64,000 nucleotides of DNA from Mycolicibacterium tusciae JS617. Its GTDB lineage: Bacteria > Actinomycetota > Actinomycetes > Mycobacteriales > Mycobacteriaceae. Shown here piece by piece: positions 11,001 to 20,216 of this stretch. Position numbers and translations under genes: made by a program. Each line of letters begins with the position of its first letter. The stretch's first letter is position 1. The notes beneath the pieces were generated by a model. The model was not told where the DNA came from and did no database searches. It was given only the letters and a program-made list of their open reading frames with translations. Where the stretch lies: the NCBI RefSeq assembly GCF_000243415.2, contig NZ_KI912270.1:868001-932000 (forward strand), in the 5' to 3' direction.

Positions 11001-11188
11001 CGGGTTGTTAGGGTCACCCAAGACCGGATACCAACCAGAGGCGGATCCGGCGGTGGTGGACACAACGATGTCCGCCTCGCGGTACGGTCGACACCAGACG
11101 GGACTTCGGCTGAGGGTTCGGCCGGAATTTGCACTGATTTGGATGGATCTAGATCGATAACGCCACAGCAGCCAGTGAGGAGCAGCGG

Positions 11189-11665
11189 GTGACGGACAAG
11201 GACCAGAATTCTGGGGCGGACCAGGCGTCTGACGATCTCACCGTGGAAACGACGTCGGTTTTCCGCGCGGACTTCCTCAACGAGTTGGACGCCCCGGCGG
11301 CCGCGGGCGCCGAAGGCGCGGTCACGGGGGTCGAGGGCTTGCCCGTCGGTTCCGCGCTGCTTGTCGTCAAGCGCGGGCCGAACGCCGGCTCACGGTTCCT
11401 GCTCGACCAGCCCACCACATCGGCGGGTCGCCATCCCGACAGCGACATTTTCCTCGATGATGTGACTGTGAGCCGCCGTCACGCCGAGTTCCGACTCGAA
11501 GGCAGTGAGTTTCAGGTCGTCGACGTCGGCAGCCTCAACGGCACCTACGTCAACCGCGAGCCCGTGGATTCCGCGGTGCTCGCCAACGGCGACGAGGTGC
11601 AGATCGGGAAGTTCCGCCTGGTTTTCCTCACCGGGCCAAAAAGTGATGACGACGGTGCCAGCTAG
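11189..11665 (+). CDS. garA: FHA-domain regulator GarA
   Basis: Forkhead-associated protein that controls 2-oxoglutarate and glutamate metabolism by binding 2-oxoglutarate decarboxylase and glutamate dehydrogenase, and is switched off by phosphorylation. The N-terminal phosphorylation motif ETTSVFRADF has threonines at 21 and 22, the positions used by PknG and PknB in M. tuberculosis. The FHA domain (about residues 55-150) shows GRHPDSDIFLDDVTVSRRHA and GSLNGTYVN. GTG 11189 follows GAGGAG. The 188-bp gap upstream probably holds its own promoter. Confidence 0.97.
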   Translation: MTDKDQNSGADQASDDLTVETTSVFRADFLNELDAPAAAGAEGAVTGVEGLPVGSALLVVKRGPNAGSRFLLDQPTTSAGRHPDSDIFLDDVTVSRRHAEFRLEGSEFQVVDVGSLNGTYVNREPVDSAVLANGDEVQIGKFRLVFLTGPKSDDDGAS

Positions 11666-11694
11666 TGGCCCATGAGCGCTCCCGCGACGAGTAA

Positions 11695-12471
11695 ATGAGC
11701 CAGCCCGACACCCCCGCTCTGACTGGGATGTCGATCGGAGCGGTCCTCGATCTGCTGCGACCGGACTTCCCGGACGTGACCATCTCCAAGATTCGGTTCT
11801 TGGAAGCCGAAGGACTGGTCACACCGGAGCGCACGGCGTCGGGCTATCGGCGGTTCACCGCCTATGACTGCGCTCGCCTCCGGTTCATCCTGACCGCCCA
11901 GCGTGACCAGTATCTGCCCTTGAAGGTCATCAAGGCTGCGCTGGATGCTCAGCCCGACGGTGAATTGCCGCAGAGCGGATCCGCCTACGGCGTACCGCGT
12001 TTGGTGACGGTGTCCGGCGACTCCAAGGAATTTGCGAACTTTGCGAACCATCCGGACTTCGACGACGGCGCGGCCGGAGTATCGGCTGTGGCGCGGACTC
12101 AGGTGCGGCTGTCGCGCGAGGATCTGTTGGCTCGGTCCGGCGTTGACGACGAACTTCTCACGGCGCTGGTCAAGGCGGGCGTGATCACCACCGGACCGGC
12201 CGGTTTCTTCGACGAACACTCTGTGACAATCGCCCAATGCGCCCGCGCGCTGGCTGAGTACGGCGTCGAACCACGCCACCTGCGTGCGTTCCGTTCGGCG
12301 GCCGACCGCCAGTCCGATCTGATCGCACAGATCGCAGGACCGGTAGTCAAGGCAGGCAAGGCGGGGGCCAGGGACCGCGCCGACGATCTGGCGCGTGAGG
12401 TGGCGGCGCTGGCCATTACCTTGCACACGTCGTTGATCAAGTCGGCGGTGCGCGACGTACTCGACCGCTGA
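11695..12471 (+). CDS. MerR-family transcriptional regulator (Rv1828-like)
   Basis: MerR-type winged-helix DNA-binding protein of 258 aa. The N-terminal HTH is clear ([20 protein letters not shown], then [20 protein letters not shown]). The C-terminal half is a second wing/effector region without the cysteines used by metal-sensing MerR proteins. Effector unknown. It starts 29 nt after garA with only a weak ribosome site (GACGAG). It shares the GcvH-GarA neighbourhood with a second MerR gene (13244), a conserved mycobacterial arrangement. Confidence 0.93.
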   Translation: MSQPDTPALTGMSIGAVLDLLRPDFPDVTISKIRFLEAEGLVTPERTASGYRRFTAYDCARLRFILTAQRDQYLPLKVIKAALDAQPDGELPQSGSAYGVPRLVTVSGDSKEFANFANHPDFDDGAAGVSAVARTQVRLSREDLLARSGVDDELLTALVKAGVITTGPAGFFDEHSVTIAQCARALAEYGVEPRHLRAFRSAADRQSDLIAQIAGPVVKAGKAGARDRADDLAREVAALAITLHTSLIKSAVRDVLDR

Positions 12472-12518
12472 GGATTAGACTCAAATTTTGCAGGCTATTG
12501 CGCGAAGGGCGGACACAG

Positions 12519-13013
12519 ATGGGTGAGGTTCGTGTGGTCGGCATTCGTGTGGAGCAGCCCCAGAATCAGCCGGTGCTGCTCCTTCGCGAGTCCAACGGCG
12601 ACCGCTACCTGCCGATCTGGATCGGGCAGTCGGAGGCCGCGGCCATCGCGCTCGAGCAGCAGGGTGTGGAGCCCGCGCGACCACTGACTCACGACCTGAT
12701 CAGAGATGTCATTGGTGCCCTTGGCCATTCGCTCAAGGAAGTGCGCATTGTCGATCTGCAAGAGGGCACGTTCTACGCGGACCTGATCTTCGACCGGGAT
12801 ATCAAGGTGTCGGCGCGCCCATCGGATTCGGTGGCGATCGCGCTGCGGGTCGGAGTGCCGATCTACGTCGAGGAGGCGGTACTCGCCGAGGCCGGCCTGC
12901 TGATCCCCGACGAGAACGACGACGAAGCCACCGGTGCTGTGCGCGAGGACGAGGTCGAGAAGTTCAAGGAATTTCTCGACAGCGTGTCGCCCGACGACTT
13001 CAAGGCCACTTAA
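12519..13013 (+). CDS. Bifunctional nuclease (BFN/DUF151) family protein (Rv1829-like)
   Basis: 164-residue protein of the DUF151/bifunctional nuclease family, whose founding plant and bacterial members were reported to cleave DNA and RNA. The family pattern is present: LPIWIGQSEAAAIA near residue 32, YADLIFDRD in the middle and SARPSDSVAIALRVGVPIYV near residue 105. The acidic tail includes EDEVEKFKEFLDSVSPDDF. ATG 12519 follows AAGGGCGG and gives the same length as the M. tuberculosis protein. Nuclease activity is not proven for the mycobacterial member. Confidence 0.92.
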   Translation: MGEVRVVGIRVEQPQNQPVLLLRESNGDRYLPIWIGQSEAAAIALEQQGVEPARPLTHDLIRDVIGALGHSLKEVRIVDLQEGTFYADLIFDRDIKVSARPSDSVAIALRVGVPIYVEEAVLAEAGLLIPDENDDEATGAVREDEVEKFKEFLDSVSPDDFKAT

Positions 13014-13243
13014 ACTTTTCCGGGCCCGTTCGCAGGCGTTTTGTCACGGAAGCGTCTCGTCGGCCTCGACACGCGGCGTGGGTTTCTTCCAACGGCCAAT
13101 CGGGCAGCCATACTTTGGGAGTCGGACCTGCTGATGGGCAGTCGCGGGCTCGGCGAAAGCGTATGCTCGACACATTCGAGCTTGGGCAAACGTGCTGCCA
13201 TGCAGGTCACAGTTGCGAGTTCGACCGGCGAGAGGATTCGAAA

Positions 13244-13867
13244 GTGGGAGACACGCCACGTCAAGAGGAGTTCGATCTGTCCTCGACCAGCGGTCCCGCC
13301 GAATCGGGAATCACCGTAACCAGCGCACCCGTTCAGGGTGGTCTGTTCCCCGACGACTCGGTGCCCGATGAGCTCGTCGGTTATCGAGGTCCCAGCGCAT
13401 GTCAGATCGCCGGAATCACCTATCGGCAGCTGGACTATTGGGCCAGGACGTCGCTGGTGGTCCCGTCTATCCGTAGCGCCGCCGGTTCCGGCAGCCAGCG
13501 GCTGTACTCGTTCAAGGACATCCTCGTCCTCAAGATCGTCAAGCGTCTGCTGGATACCGGCATCTCGTTGCACAACATCCGGGTCGCCGTGGATCACCTG
13601 CGTCAGCGCGGTGTTCGCGACCTGGCCAACATCACGCTGTTCTCCGATGGCACCACCGTTTACGAGTGCACCTCGGCCGAAGAGGTCGTCGACCTGCTTC
13701 AGGGTGGTCAGGGCGTCTTCGGCATCGCGGTGTCCGGCGCGATGCGTGAACTGACCGGTGCGATCGCCGACTTCCCAGGCGAGCGAGCCGACGGCGGTGA
13801 ATCCATCGCCGCACCCGAGGATGAACTCGCGTCTCGGCGTAAACACCGCGACCGCAAGATCGGCTAG
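13244..13867 (+). CDS. MerR-family regulator (Rv1830-like, resR/mcdR)
   Basis: MerR-type regulator (207 aa). M. tuberculosis Rv1830 has been linked to growth and division control and to antibiotic recovery (names resR and mcdR). The HTH region runs from YRGPSACQIAGITYRQLDYW to FKDILVLKIVKRLLDTGISL, followed by a small C-terminal domain and a basic end. GTG 13244 follows GAGAGG; an ORF reading from 13115 exists, but its first 43 codons lack coding character. The 230-bp gap upstream (13014-13243) should contain its promoter and shows no other gene. Confidence 0.93.
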   Translation: MGDTPRQEEFDLSSTSGPAESGITVTSAPVQGGLFPDDSVPDELVGYRGPSACQIAGITYRQLDYWARTSLVVPSIRSAAGSGSQRLYSFKDILVLKIVKRLLDTGISLHNIRVAVDHLRQRGVRDLANITLFSDGTTVYECTSAEEVVDLLQGGQGVFGIAVSGAMRELTGAIADFPGERADGGESIAAPEDELASRRKHRDRKIG

Positions 13868-13958
13868 TTCTTCGCGGCGAAACTGCAGACAGATCGCGAA
13901 AACCTCGAAATTTGCGATTTCTGGGCAGTCTCGGCGCGGGTATGAAGCCCCGCACCGG

Positions 13959-13964
13959 TAAACT
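13959..13964 (+). promoter_or_regulatory. Candidate -10 element of the gcvP riboswitch transcript
   Basis: TAAACT matches TANNNT and stands about 25 nt before the first paired segment of the glycine riboswitch, so a transcript starting near 13971 would contain the whole aptamer. No good -35 is seen. Prediction from sequence only. Confidence 0.3.
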
Positions 13965-13981
13965 CGTCAACGCATCGCCCT

Positions 13982-14190
13982 TGTGCGGGAGAGTTCCGTG
14001 ACCGCCAGCCACGGACGCCGAAGGAGCAACACCTCTCCGTCAACCTCTCAGGCACCCCGGACCGCTCAGGGCCCCGATGTCTCTGGAAAGTGGTGGGCTC
14101 AGGCCTACCCGCCCATGGGGAAAGGCATATCTCGCATTCGCTGCGGGGCGCCGAATCTCTCAGGCACCGACGACAGAGGGAGAGGAACCC
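13982..14190 (+). promoter_or_regulatory. Tandem glycine riboswitch
   Basis: Two glycine aptamers in series precede gcvP. The first (about 13985-14072) has GGGAGAG, the conserved core GACGCCGAAGGAGCAA and CTCTCAGGCAC. The second (about 14078-14187) opens with CTCTGGAAAG, has GGCGCCGAATCTCTCAGG and closes with GACAGAGGGAGAG. This is the usual two-aptamer plan that raises expression of glycine cleavage genes when glycine is abundant. About 40 nt separate the last aptamer from the GTG start. No clear intrinsic terminator follows, so control at translation is as likely as at termination. Confidence 0.92.
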
Positions 14191-14228
14191 AACGGTTCTG
14201 AACCCTCACGCGTCTGGAGCAATCGCCG

Positions 14229-17195
14229 GTGTCCGACTCCGAACATGATCCCCTCACCTTCGCCGCGCGCCATATCGGACCTGACGCCGACGCCATCGCC
14301 ACCATGCTGGCGACCATCGGAGTGGGGTCGCTCGACGAGCTCGCCGACAAGGCGTTGCCCGCGGGCATCCTCGACTCGTTGACTGCCGATGAGGTGGCAC
14401 CCGGTCTGGATGAGCTCCCGCCGGCGGCGAGTGAGGAGGAGGCGCTGGCGGAACTGCGGGCGCTCGCCGACACCAACACCGTCGCGGTCTCGATGATCGG
14501 GCAGGGCTACTTCGACACGCTCACCCCACCGGTGTTGCGCCGCAACATACTTGAGAATCCGGCGTGGTATACCGCTTACACGCCGTATCAGCCGGAGATC
14601 AGCCAGGGCCGGCTCGAGGCGCTGCTGAACTTCCAGACCATGGTCTGTGACCTCACCGGCCTCGAGGTCGCCAACGCCTCGATGCTCGACGAGGGCACCG
14701 CCGCCGCCGAGGCGATGACCCTGATGCGCCGGGCGGTGCGCGGGGCGTCAAACCGGCTGGTGGTCGACCGCGACGTATACCCGCAGACCGCCGCCGTGCT
14801 GGCCACCCGCGCCAAGCCGCTCGGCATCGAAATCGTCACCGCCGACCTCGGGCAAGGCCTGCCGGAAGGCGAGTTCTTCGGGGTCATCGCCCAGTTGCCG
14901 GGTGCCAGCGGCGCCATCGTCGACTGGAGCGACGTGGTGGCGCAGGCGCACGACCGTGGTGCGCTGGTCGCGATCGGCGCCGACCTGCTCGCCATGACAC
15001 TCATCACGCCGCCCGGCGAGGTCGGGGCCGACGTCGCATTCGGCAGCACCCAGAGGTTCGGCGTGCCAATGGGATTCGGGGGACCGCACGCCGGCTACCT
15101 CGCCGTGCACGCCAAGCACGCCCGGCAACTGCCCGGCCGTCTCGTGGGAGTGTCGCTCGACGCCGACGGGGCCCCGGCTTACCGGTTGGCGCTGCAGACC
15201 CGCGAACAGCACATCCGGCGGGACAAGGCGACGAGCAATATCTGTACTGCGCAGGTGCTGCTGGCAGTGATGGCTGCGATGTACGCGAGCTATCACGGTG
15301 CCGACGGGTTGACCGCGATCGCGCAACGGGTGCATCGGCGTGCTCGCGCGGTGGCAGCGGCATTGGTCAATGGTGGAGTGGAAGTTGTCCACAACGCATT
15401 CTTCGACACGGTCCTGGCTCGGGTGCCGGGCAGGGCCACCGAGATCCGCGATGCCGCCAAGGCGCACGGGGTGAACATCTGGCTGGTCGACGACGACCAC
15501 GTGTCGGTCTCCTGCGATGAGGCCACCACCGCGCGGCATGTCGAGGCAGTGCTTTCGGCCTTCGGAGCCGCCCCGGCGGCGACATCGGGAGGGGGAGCCG
15601 CCCCGGCGGCGACATCGGGAGGGGGAGCCGCCCCGGCGGCGACATCGGGAGGGGGAGCCGCCCCGGCGGCGGACGCGTTCGACGGTCCGGCCATCTCGAC
15701 CCGCACCTCGGAGTTCCTGACCCATCCCGCGTTCACGAAGTACCGCACCGAGACGGAGATGATGCGGTATCTGCGATCTTTGGCGGATAAGGATATTGCG
15801 TTGGACCGCAGCATGATTCCGCTCGGATCGTGCACGATGAAGCTCAACGCGGCCGCCGAGATGGAGCCGATCACCTGGCCAGAATTCGCGCGGCAGCATC
15901 CGTTTGCCCCGGCGTCCGATACTCCTGGCCTGCGCAAGCTGATCGCCGACCTCGAGACGTGGTTGACCGGTATCACCGGCTACGACGCGGTGTCACTTCA
16001 GCCCAACGCGGGATCGCAGGGGGAGTACGCCGGTCTACTCGCCATCCAGGCCTACCACGCCGAGAACGGACAGCCCGACCGGGACGTTTGCCTGATCCCG
16101 TCGAGCGCACACGGCACCAATGCCGCGTCGGCGGCGCTGGTGGGGATGCGGGTCGTGGTGGTGGCATGCCGAGCCAACGGCGATGTCGATCTCGACGACC
16201 TTCGCGCGAAGGTCGCAGAGCACGCGGATCGGTTGTCGGCGTTGATGATCACCTATCCGTCGACCCACGGCGTCTTCGAACACGACATCGCCGATATCTG
16301 TGCCGCCGTTCACGACGTCGGCGGCCAGGTGTACGTCGACGGCGCCAACCTCAACGCTCTCGTCGGCCTCGCCCGTCCCGGTCGGTTCGGCGGCGACGTC
16401 AGCCACCTCAATCTGCACAAGACGTTTTGCATACCGCACGGTGGCGGCGGTCCCGGCGTCGGACCGGTCGCGGTGCGCTCACATCTCGCCAAGTACCTGC
16501 CTGGCCATCCGCTGGCCGACGAGTTGGGCGCCGATGCCGAGACCGACGGGGCCCCACGGCCCGTGGTGTCGTCGGCACCATACGGTTCGGCGTCGATCCT
16601 GCCGATCAGCTGGGCATACATCCGGATGATGGGTGCCAACGGCCTGCGTGCGGCGTCGCTGACGGCGATCGCGTCGGCCAACTACATCGCCCGTCGGTTG
16701 GGGGAGCACTACCCCGTCCTCTACACCGGCGAGAACGATATGGTCGCCCACGAATGCATCCTGGATTTGCGCGCCATCACCAAGGAGACGGGTGTCACCG
16801 TCGACGATGTGGCAAAACGGCTGGCGGACTATGGCTTCCACGCTCCAACGATGAGCTTCCCGGTGGCGGGCACGTTGATGGTCGAGCCGACGGAAAGCGA
16901 AAGCCTGACTGAGGTCGATGCCTTCTGCGAGGCGATGATCGCGATCCGCGGCGAGATCGACGCGGTCGCCGCGGGCACCTATCCGGTGGACGACAATCCG
17001 CTGCGCGGCGCACCGCACACCGCGGAATGCCTGCTGGTGTCCGACTGGGACCATCCGTACACGCGTGAGCAGGCCGCCTACCCGCTCGGCAAGAACTACC
17101 GCCCGAAGGTGTGGCCGCCGGTGCGCCGCATCGACGGCGCGTACGGCGATCGCAACCTCATGTGCTCGTGCCCTCCGGTGGAGGCGTTCGCGTAA
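14229..17195 (+). CDS. gcvP: Glycine dehydrogenase (decarboxylating), P protein
   Basis: PLP-dependent decarboxylase of the glycine cleavage system (called gcvB in M. tuberculosis), fused from P1-like and P2-like halves. The PLP lysine is K731 in [16 protein letters not shown], and the C-terminal half carries the conserved [22 protein letters not shown] 14229 follows a GGAG 13 nt away. At 988 aa it is longer than the ~940-950 usual for mycobacteria. The excess comes from a 30-bp tandem repeat (15565-15671) encoding [10 protein letters not shown] units in the linker between the halves. Reading frame and all key residues are intact. Confidence 0.97.
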   Translation: MSDSEHDPLTFAARHIGPDADAIATMLATIGVGSLDELADKALPAGILDSLTADEVAPGLDELPPAASEEEALAELRALADTNTVAVSMIGQGYFDTLTPPVLRRNILENPAWYTAYTPYQPEISQGRLEALLNFQTMVCDLTGLEVANASMLDEGTAAAEAMTLMRRAVRGASNRLVVDRDVYPQTAAVLATRAKPLGIEIVTADLGQGLPEGEFFGVIAQLPGASGAIVDWSDVVAQAHDRGALVAIGADLLAMTLITPPGEVGADVAFGSTQRFGVPMGFGGPHAGYLAVHAKHARQLPGRLVGVSLDADGAPAYRLALQTREQHIRRDKATSNICTAQVLLAVMAAMYASYHGADGLTAIAQRVHRRARAVAAALVNGGVEVVHNAFFDTVLARVPGRATEIRDAAKAHGVNIWLVDDDHVSVSCDEATTARHVEAVLSAFGAAPAATSGGGAAPAATSGGGAAPAATSGGGAAPAADAFDGPAISTRTSEFLTHPAFTKYRTETEMMRYLRSLADKDIALDRSMIPLGSCTMKLNAAAEMEPITWPEFARQHPFAPASDTPGLRKLIADLETWLTGITGYDAVSLQPNAGSQGEYAGLLAIQAYHAENGQPDRDVCLIPSSAHGTNAASAALVGMRVVVVACRANGDVDLDDLRAKVAEHADRLSALMITYPSTHGVFEHDIADICAAVHDVGGQVYVDGANLNALVGLARPGRFGGDVSHLNLHKTFCIPHGGGGPGVGPVAVRSHLAKYLPGHPLADELGADAETDGAPRPVVSSAPYGSASILPISWAYIRMMGANGLRAASLTAIASANYIARRLGEHYPVLYTGENDMVAHECILDLRAITKETGVTVDDVAKRLADYGFHAPTMSFPVAGTLMVEPTESESLTEVDAFCEAMIAIRGEIDAVAAGTYPVDDNPLRGAPHTAECLLVSDWDHPYTREQAAYPLGKNYRPKVWPPVRRIDGAYGDRNLMCSCPPVEAFA
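15565..15671 (+). repeat. 30-bp tandem repeat inside gcvP
   Basis: About 3.6 identical copies of a 30-bp unit starting GAGCCGCCCCGGCGGCGACA, at 15565, 15595, 15625 and 15655 (partial). Each unit keeps frame and adds the decapeptide [10 protein letters not shown] (in phase). The copies show no base differences, which points to recent expansion by slippage. Confidence 0.97.
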
Positions 17196-17248
17196 AGCGG
17201 CTCAGGCAATTTCTGCCCCTCCGCCAACGGTGTTGATACGTTCGACAC

Positions 17249-18121
17249 GTGTTACCCCCCAGCGTGGCAGAGTGGCGCGACGGCGGCACGCTGATGGACA
17301 CGCCATCGGGTCGGGTGTTCGTCCGCTCGGCCCCCGGCGACGGCCCGACGATCCTGCTCTTGCACGGCTATCCGTCCAGCTCGTACGACTACCACCAGGT
17401 GGTGTCGCGCTTGGACGGCCGGGCATGGGTGGCGCTGGACTTCCTCGGCTTCGGGTTGTCGGACAAGCCGCGTCCGCACCGTTACAGCCTGCTCGAACAG
17501 GCTGACATCGTGGCGGCCGTGGTAGCGCAGGCGACATCGGGTCCGGTGGTGTTGATCGCCCACGATATGGGCACCTCGGTGGCCACGGAGCTGCTGGCAC
17601 GAGATCTGCAGGGCCAGTTGCCATTCGAGTTGCAAGCTGCGGTGATCGGCAATGGGAGTGTGATCCTGGACCGGGCCAGCCTGCGGCCCGCCCAAAAGCT
17701 GCTTCGCGGTCCGCTGGGGCCGATCTTGTCCCGGCTGTCCAGCAAGTCGTCGTTCGTCAGGGGCTTCGGAAGGCTCTTCAGTGCCGGCCATCCGTTGACC
17801 GCACAGGAGGGACGGGCGCAGTGGGCGCTGTGGTCGGCCAACGACGGGCACCGCATCGCGCACCTGCTCATCTCATACCTCGACGAACGAGTCCGCTATG
17901 CGTCGCGATGGCACGGCGCCGTCGGCGGCTGGCCCAAGCCGCTGAGCTTCCTGTGGGCACTGGACGACCCGGTCGCGACCACGAACGTACTCGACGGGTT
18001 ACGTGAACTGCGGCCCGCCGCAACCGTTGTCGAGCTTCCCGGCGTTGGACATTACCCCCAGGTGGAGGTGCCGGACGAGTTCATCCGAGCGGCGCTGCGC
18101 CTCTTGTCAACCGCGCACTAG
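17249..18121 (+). CDS. Alpha/beta hydrolase, haloalkane-dehalogenase/epoxide-hydrolase type (LipZ-like)
   Basis: Alpha/beta-hydrolase of 290 aa resembling Rv1834 (LipZ). The oxyanion-side motif is HGYPSSSYDY (from residue 39). The nucleophile position is Asp106 in AHDMGTS, not Ser, as in haloalkane dehalogenases and epoxide hydrolases, and the catalytic His lies in GVGHYPQ near the C-terminus. A lipase name is therefore doubtful. GTG 17249 stands 6 nt after a TACGTT -10-like hexamer (17237-17242), so the mRNA may be leaderless. Its TAG stop interlocks by 4 nt (CTAG) with the stop of the convergent gene. Confidence 0.9.
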   Translation: MLPPSVAEWRDGGTLMDTPSGRVFVRSAPGDGPTILLLHGYPSSSYDYHQVVSRLDGRAWVALDFLGFGLSDKPRPHRYSLLEQADIVAAVVAQATSGPVVLIAHDMGTSVATELLARDLQGQLPFELQAAVIGNGSVILDRASLRPAQKLLRGPLGPILSRLSSKSSFVRGFGRLFSAGHPLTAQEGRAQWALWSANDGHRIAHLLISYLDERVRYASRWHGAVGGWPKPLSFLWALDDPVATTNVLDGLRELRPAATVVELPGVGHYPQVEVPDEFIRAALRLLSTAH

Positions 18122-20178
18122 CCCAGGAAGTCGGCGACCGCCGACGTCAACTCGGGGCCTGTCGAGTTGGCCAGGTTCTGGTAGCCGCCGCCGCTGATCT
18201 CCGCGACCGCCTCCCAGGTGGCGCGGTCGGAGTCGGAGCCGAAGTCGATCACGTTCACCTTGACCCGACGGGCGGGATCGACCGCTCCGCGGATGAACTG
18301 CTCGAGGCCCGCGCCGTTCAATGACTGGTCGGTGTGCGGGCCGGTGGTGATGACCAGAACCGAGTTGCTCTGGCCTTCACGGAAATTCTCCTTGGCCTGG
18401 TTGTAGACCAACCGCAGCGTGGTGAAAGAGACGGCGCCGCCACTCGACGCGCTCTGTCCGTCCAGCTCACCGGTGAGTGCCGCCGACCTGGGTCTGCCGT
18501 CGACCTGATCTGACAGTGGGCCCATCGTCACCTCGGACCGGCCCTCGACCCCGTCGAATGTCCACAGACCGACTGCGGAGTTAGGCGGCAGCGACTGCAG
18601 TCGTGCGTTGAGTGCCGCGGCGACATTGGCCAGTCGCGTTCGGCCGCCCTCGTCGACCGGCATCGACTGGTCGAGCATGATGGTCACCGCGGGGCTTGCG
18701 ACAGGGGCAGTCAGTGTGTTGGCAAGCGAAACGCGCATTGCGTTGTCACCCACCGACAGTGGAGCCGCGAGCGGCGCAAAATCGGTGACGTCGCTCTGCG
18801 GTGGCGCGCCGCCTTCGGTGCGGAAACCCGCTTTCGCCAACTCGGCCAGCTGTTCCGGCTTGCGCATGAACCGGGCGAATTCGCTGGCCGCGGATACCTG
18901 CTCCTGTGACAGCCATTCGCCGGCCAGCAATGCCGTCGGGTAGTCCGCGAGCGCCACCGGTGCCGGCGGTAACCACGAGGCCACCGCGTTCTTCGCGTCG
19001 TCCAGCTTGGCGGCGCGCTGGAAAAGTTGCTGCTCGGTTGTGACGACCGCGTGCACCGGTGCCCCCGCTGGGTCGGTCGCGTTCAGCAGCGCGTCCATTG
19101 CGGTCGAGGCCGTCTTGTCGGCCAACTTGGGTTGCCCGGCCACGAGCGAGTTCACCGCACCGATACCCGAGCTGGGCGGTGCTCCTGGGGGTGCGGCTTC
19201 GGCGGCCACCGCCTCCGCCGCCAGGTACGAGGCATCGCTGTCGCCCGACAGTGGTAGGGCCAGCCGCAACGAGCCCCAGCCCGTCAGGCCCAGCCCGTCC
19301 AACGCGCTGGGATTGGTCTGCAACGACGGCAGGGTGCCCCAGTTCTGTTGTCCCAGAGCGGCCTTGAGGTCTGGCCGGACCGCGAGCACTACGGGCGAGG
19401 TGACCAGCGAACGACTGTCGCTGATCGTCTTCTCGCCGGCGCTGGCTTCAAGGCGGGCCGCCGACACGGAGCTCGCCGGGATCCACAGGGCGGGCTGCTC
19501 GCCGAGTTCACCGGGCCACTGGCCGATGAATCCGTTGACCACCTGATCGGATTCGGCCGGTGTGACTCCCACCTTCACACAGCGGTCGCCTACCGGCGCA
19601 GCGTCACGGTTGTAGTTGTCTGCGAGAGTTTGGATCTGACCGGAGACCGACGGGTCGGCGACCACGGCGACGGTGAGTTCGCCGTTTACACACCGGGCGG
19701 CGGCGGTATCACTGCGATTGGACAGGGCGTCGCCGAAGAAGCGCCATCCGATGACCGCTCCGACGACTACGACGACAGCGACGAGGGCGACGATCACGCT
19801 GATACTGACGCCCCGCCTGCCTGCGGTCACCGCGCGGTGGCTGCCCGTCCATTCGCCGCCGTCCCATTCGCCACCGTGCGCGGGGCCGGAGCGCGGACGA
19901 CTCGGCTGCGGCGGAGTTGACGACCCAACCCGCTGTAGATCGAAGGAACCCGCGGGTTCGAGGTCTTCGAATTCCACCTGACGGTAGTCGGGGTCGTCGA
20001 AGCTGAATGCGCCAGGAGCCGAGTTTTCGTCGTCCGAATCGCCGAAATCCTCGCTGCGATAGCCGGGTTCGGAATCCGCCTCGGGGTCGTCGGATTGGCC
20101 GAAGCGCTGGGTCTGCGGTTCTTCGTGCTGCTCTTCGCCGGCCGAATCGTCGGGGTCGGGAATGCTATGCCTGCCCAC
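18118..20178 (-). CDS. Membrane protein with solute-binding-like and VWA domains (Rv1836c-like)
   Basis: 686-aa protein with an acidic, serine/glutamate-rich cytoplasmic N-terminus (about 130 residues) and one transmembrane helix (SVIVALVAVVVVVGAVIGW). An extracytoplasmic region resembling bacterial solute-binding proteins follows (about residues 165-470), then a C-terminal von Willebrand A domain. The VWA MIDAS motif is DQSMPVDEG, a variant of DxSxS in which the second Ser is not at the usual place. GTG 20178 is the chosen start. It lies 38 nt downstream of glcB on the same strand, as in M. tuberculosis. Function unknown. Confidence 0.9.
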   Translation of the reverse strand: MGRHSIPDPDDSAGEEQHEEPQTQRFGQSDDPEADSEPGYRSEDFGDSDDENSAPGAFSFDDPDYRQVEFEDLEPAGSFDLQRVGSSTPPQPSRPRSGPAHGGEWDGGEWTGSHRAVTAGRRGVSISVIVALVAVVVVVGAVIGWRFFGDALSNRSDTAAARCVNGELTVAVVADPSVSGQIQTLADNYNRDAAPVGDRCVKVGVTPAESDQVVNGFIGQWPGELGEQPALWIPASSVSAARLEASAGEKTISDSRSLVTSPVVLAVRPDLKAALGQQNWGTLPSLQTNPSALDGLGLTGWGSLRLALPLSGDSDASYLAAEAVAAEAAPPGAPPSSGIGAVNSLVAGQPKLADKTASTAMDALLNATDPAGAPVHAVVTTEQQLFQRAAKLDDAKNAVASWLPPAPVALADYPTALLAGEWLSQEQVSAASEFARFMRKPEQLAELAKAGFRTEGGAPPQSDVTDFAPLAAPLSVGDNAMRVSLANTLTAPVASPAVTIMLDQSMPVDEGGRTRLANVAAALNARLQSLPPNSAVGLWTFDGVEGRSEVTMGPLSDQVDGRPRSAALTGELDGQSASSGGAVSFTTLRLVYNQAKENFREGQSNSVLVITTGPHTDQSLNGAGLEQFIRGAVDPARRVKVNVIDFGSDSDRATWEAVAEISGGGYQNLANSTGPELTSAVADFLG

Positions 20179-20216
20179 GGAAGCCCTTGTGCTCGCTACG
20201 TCGACGGGTCATCGAA

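Noticed and set aside
11672..11698. 8-codon ORF overlapping the Rv1828-like start
   Set aside because: Too short and without a ribosome site; it begins MSAP like the tuberculosis protein and looks like a chance or worn start.
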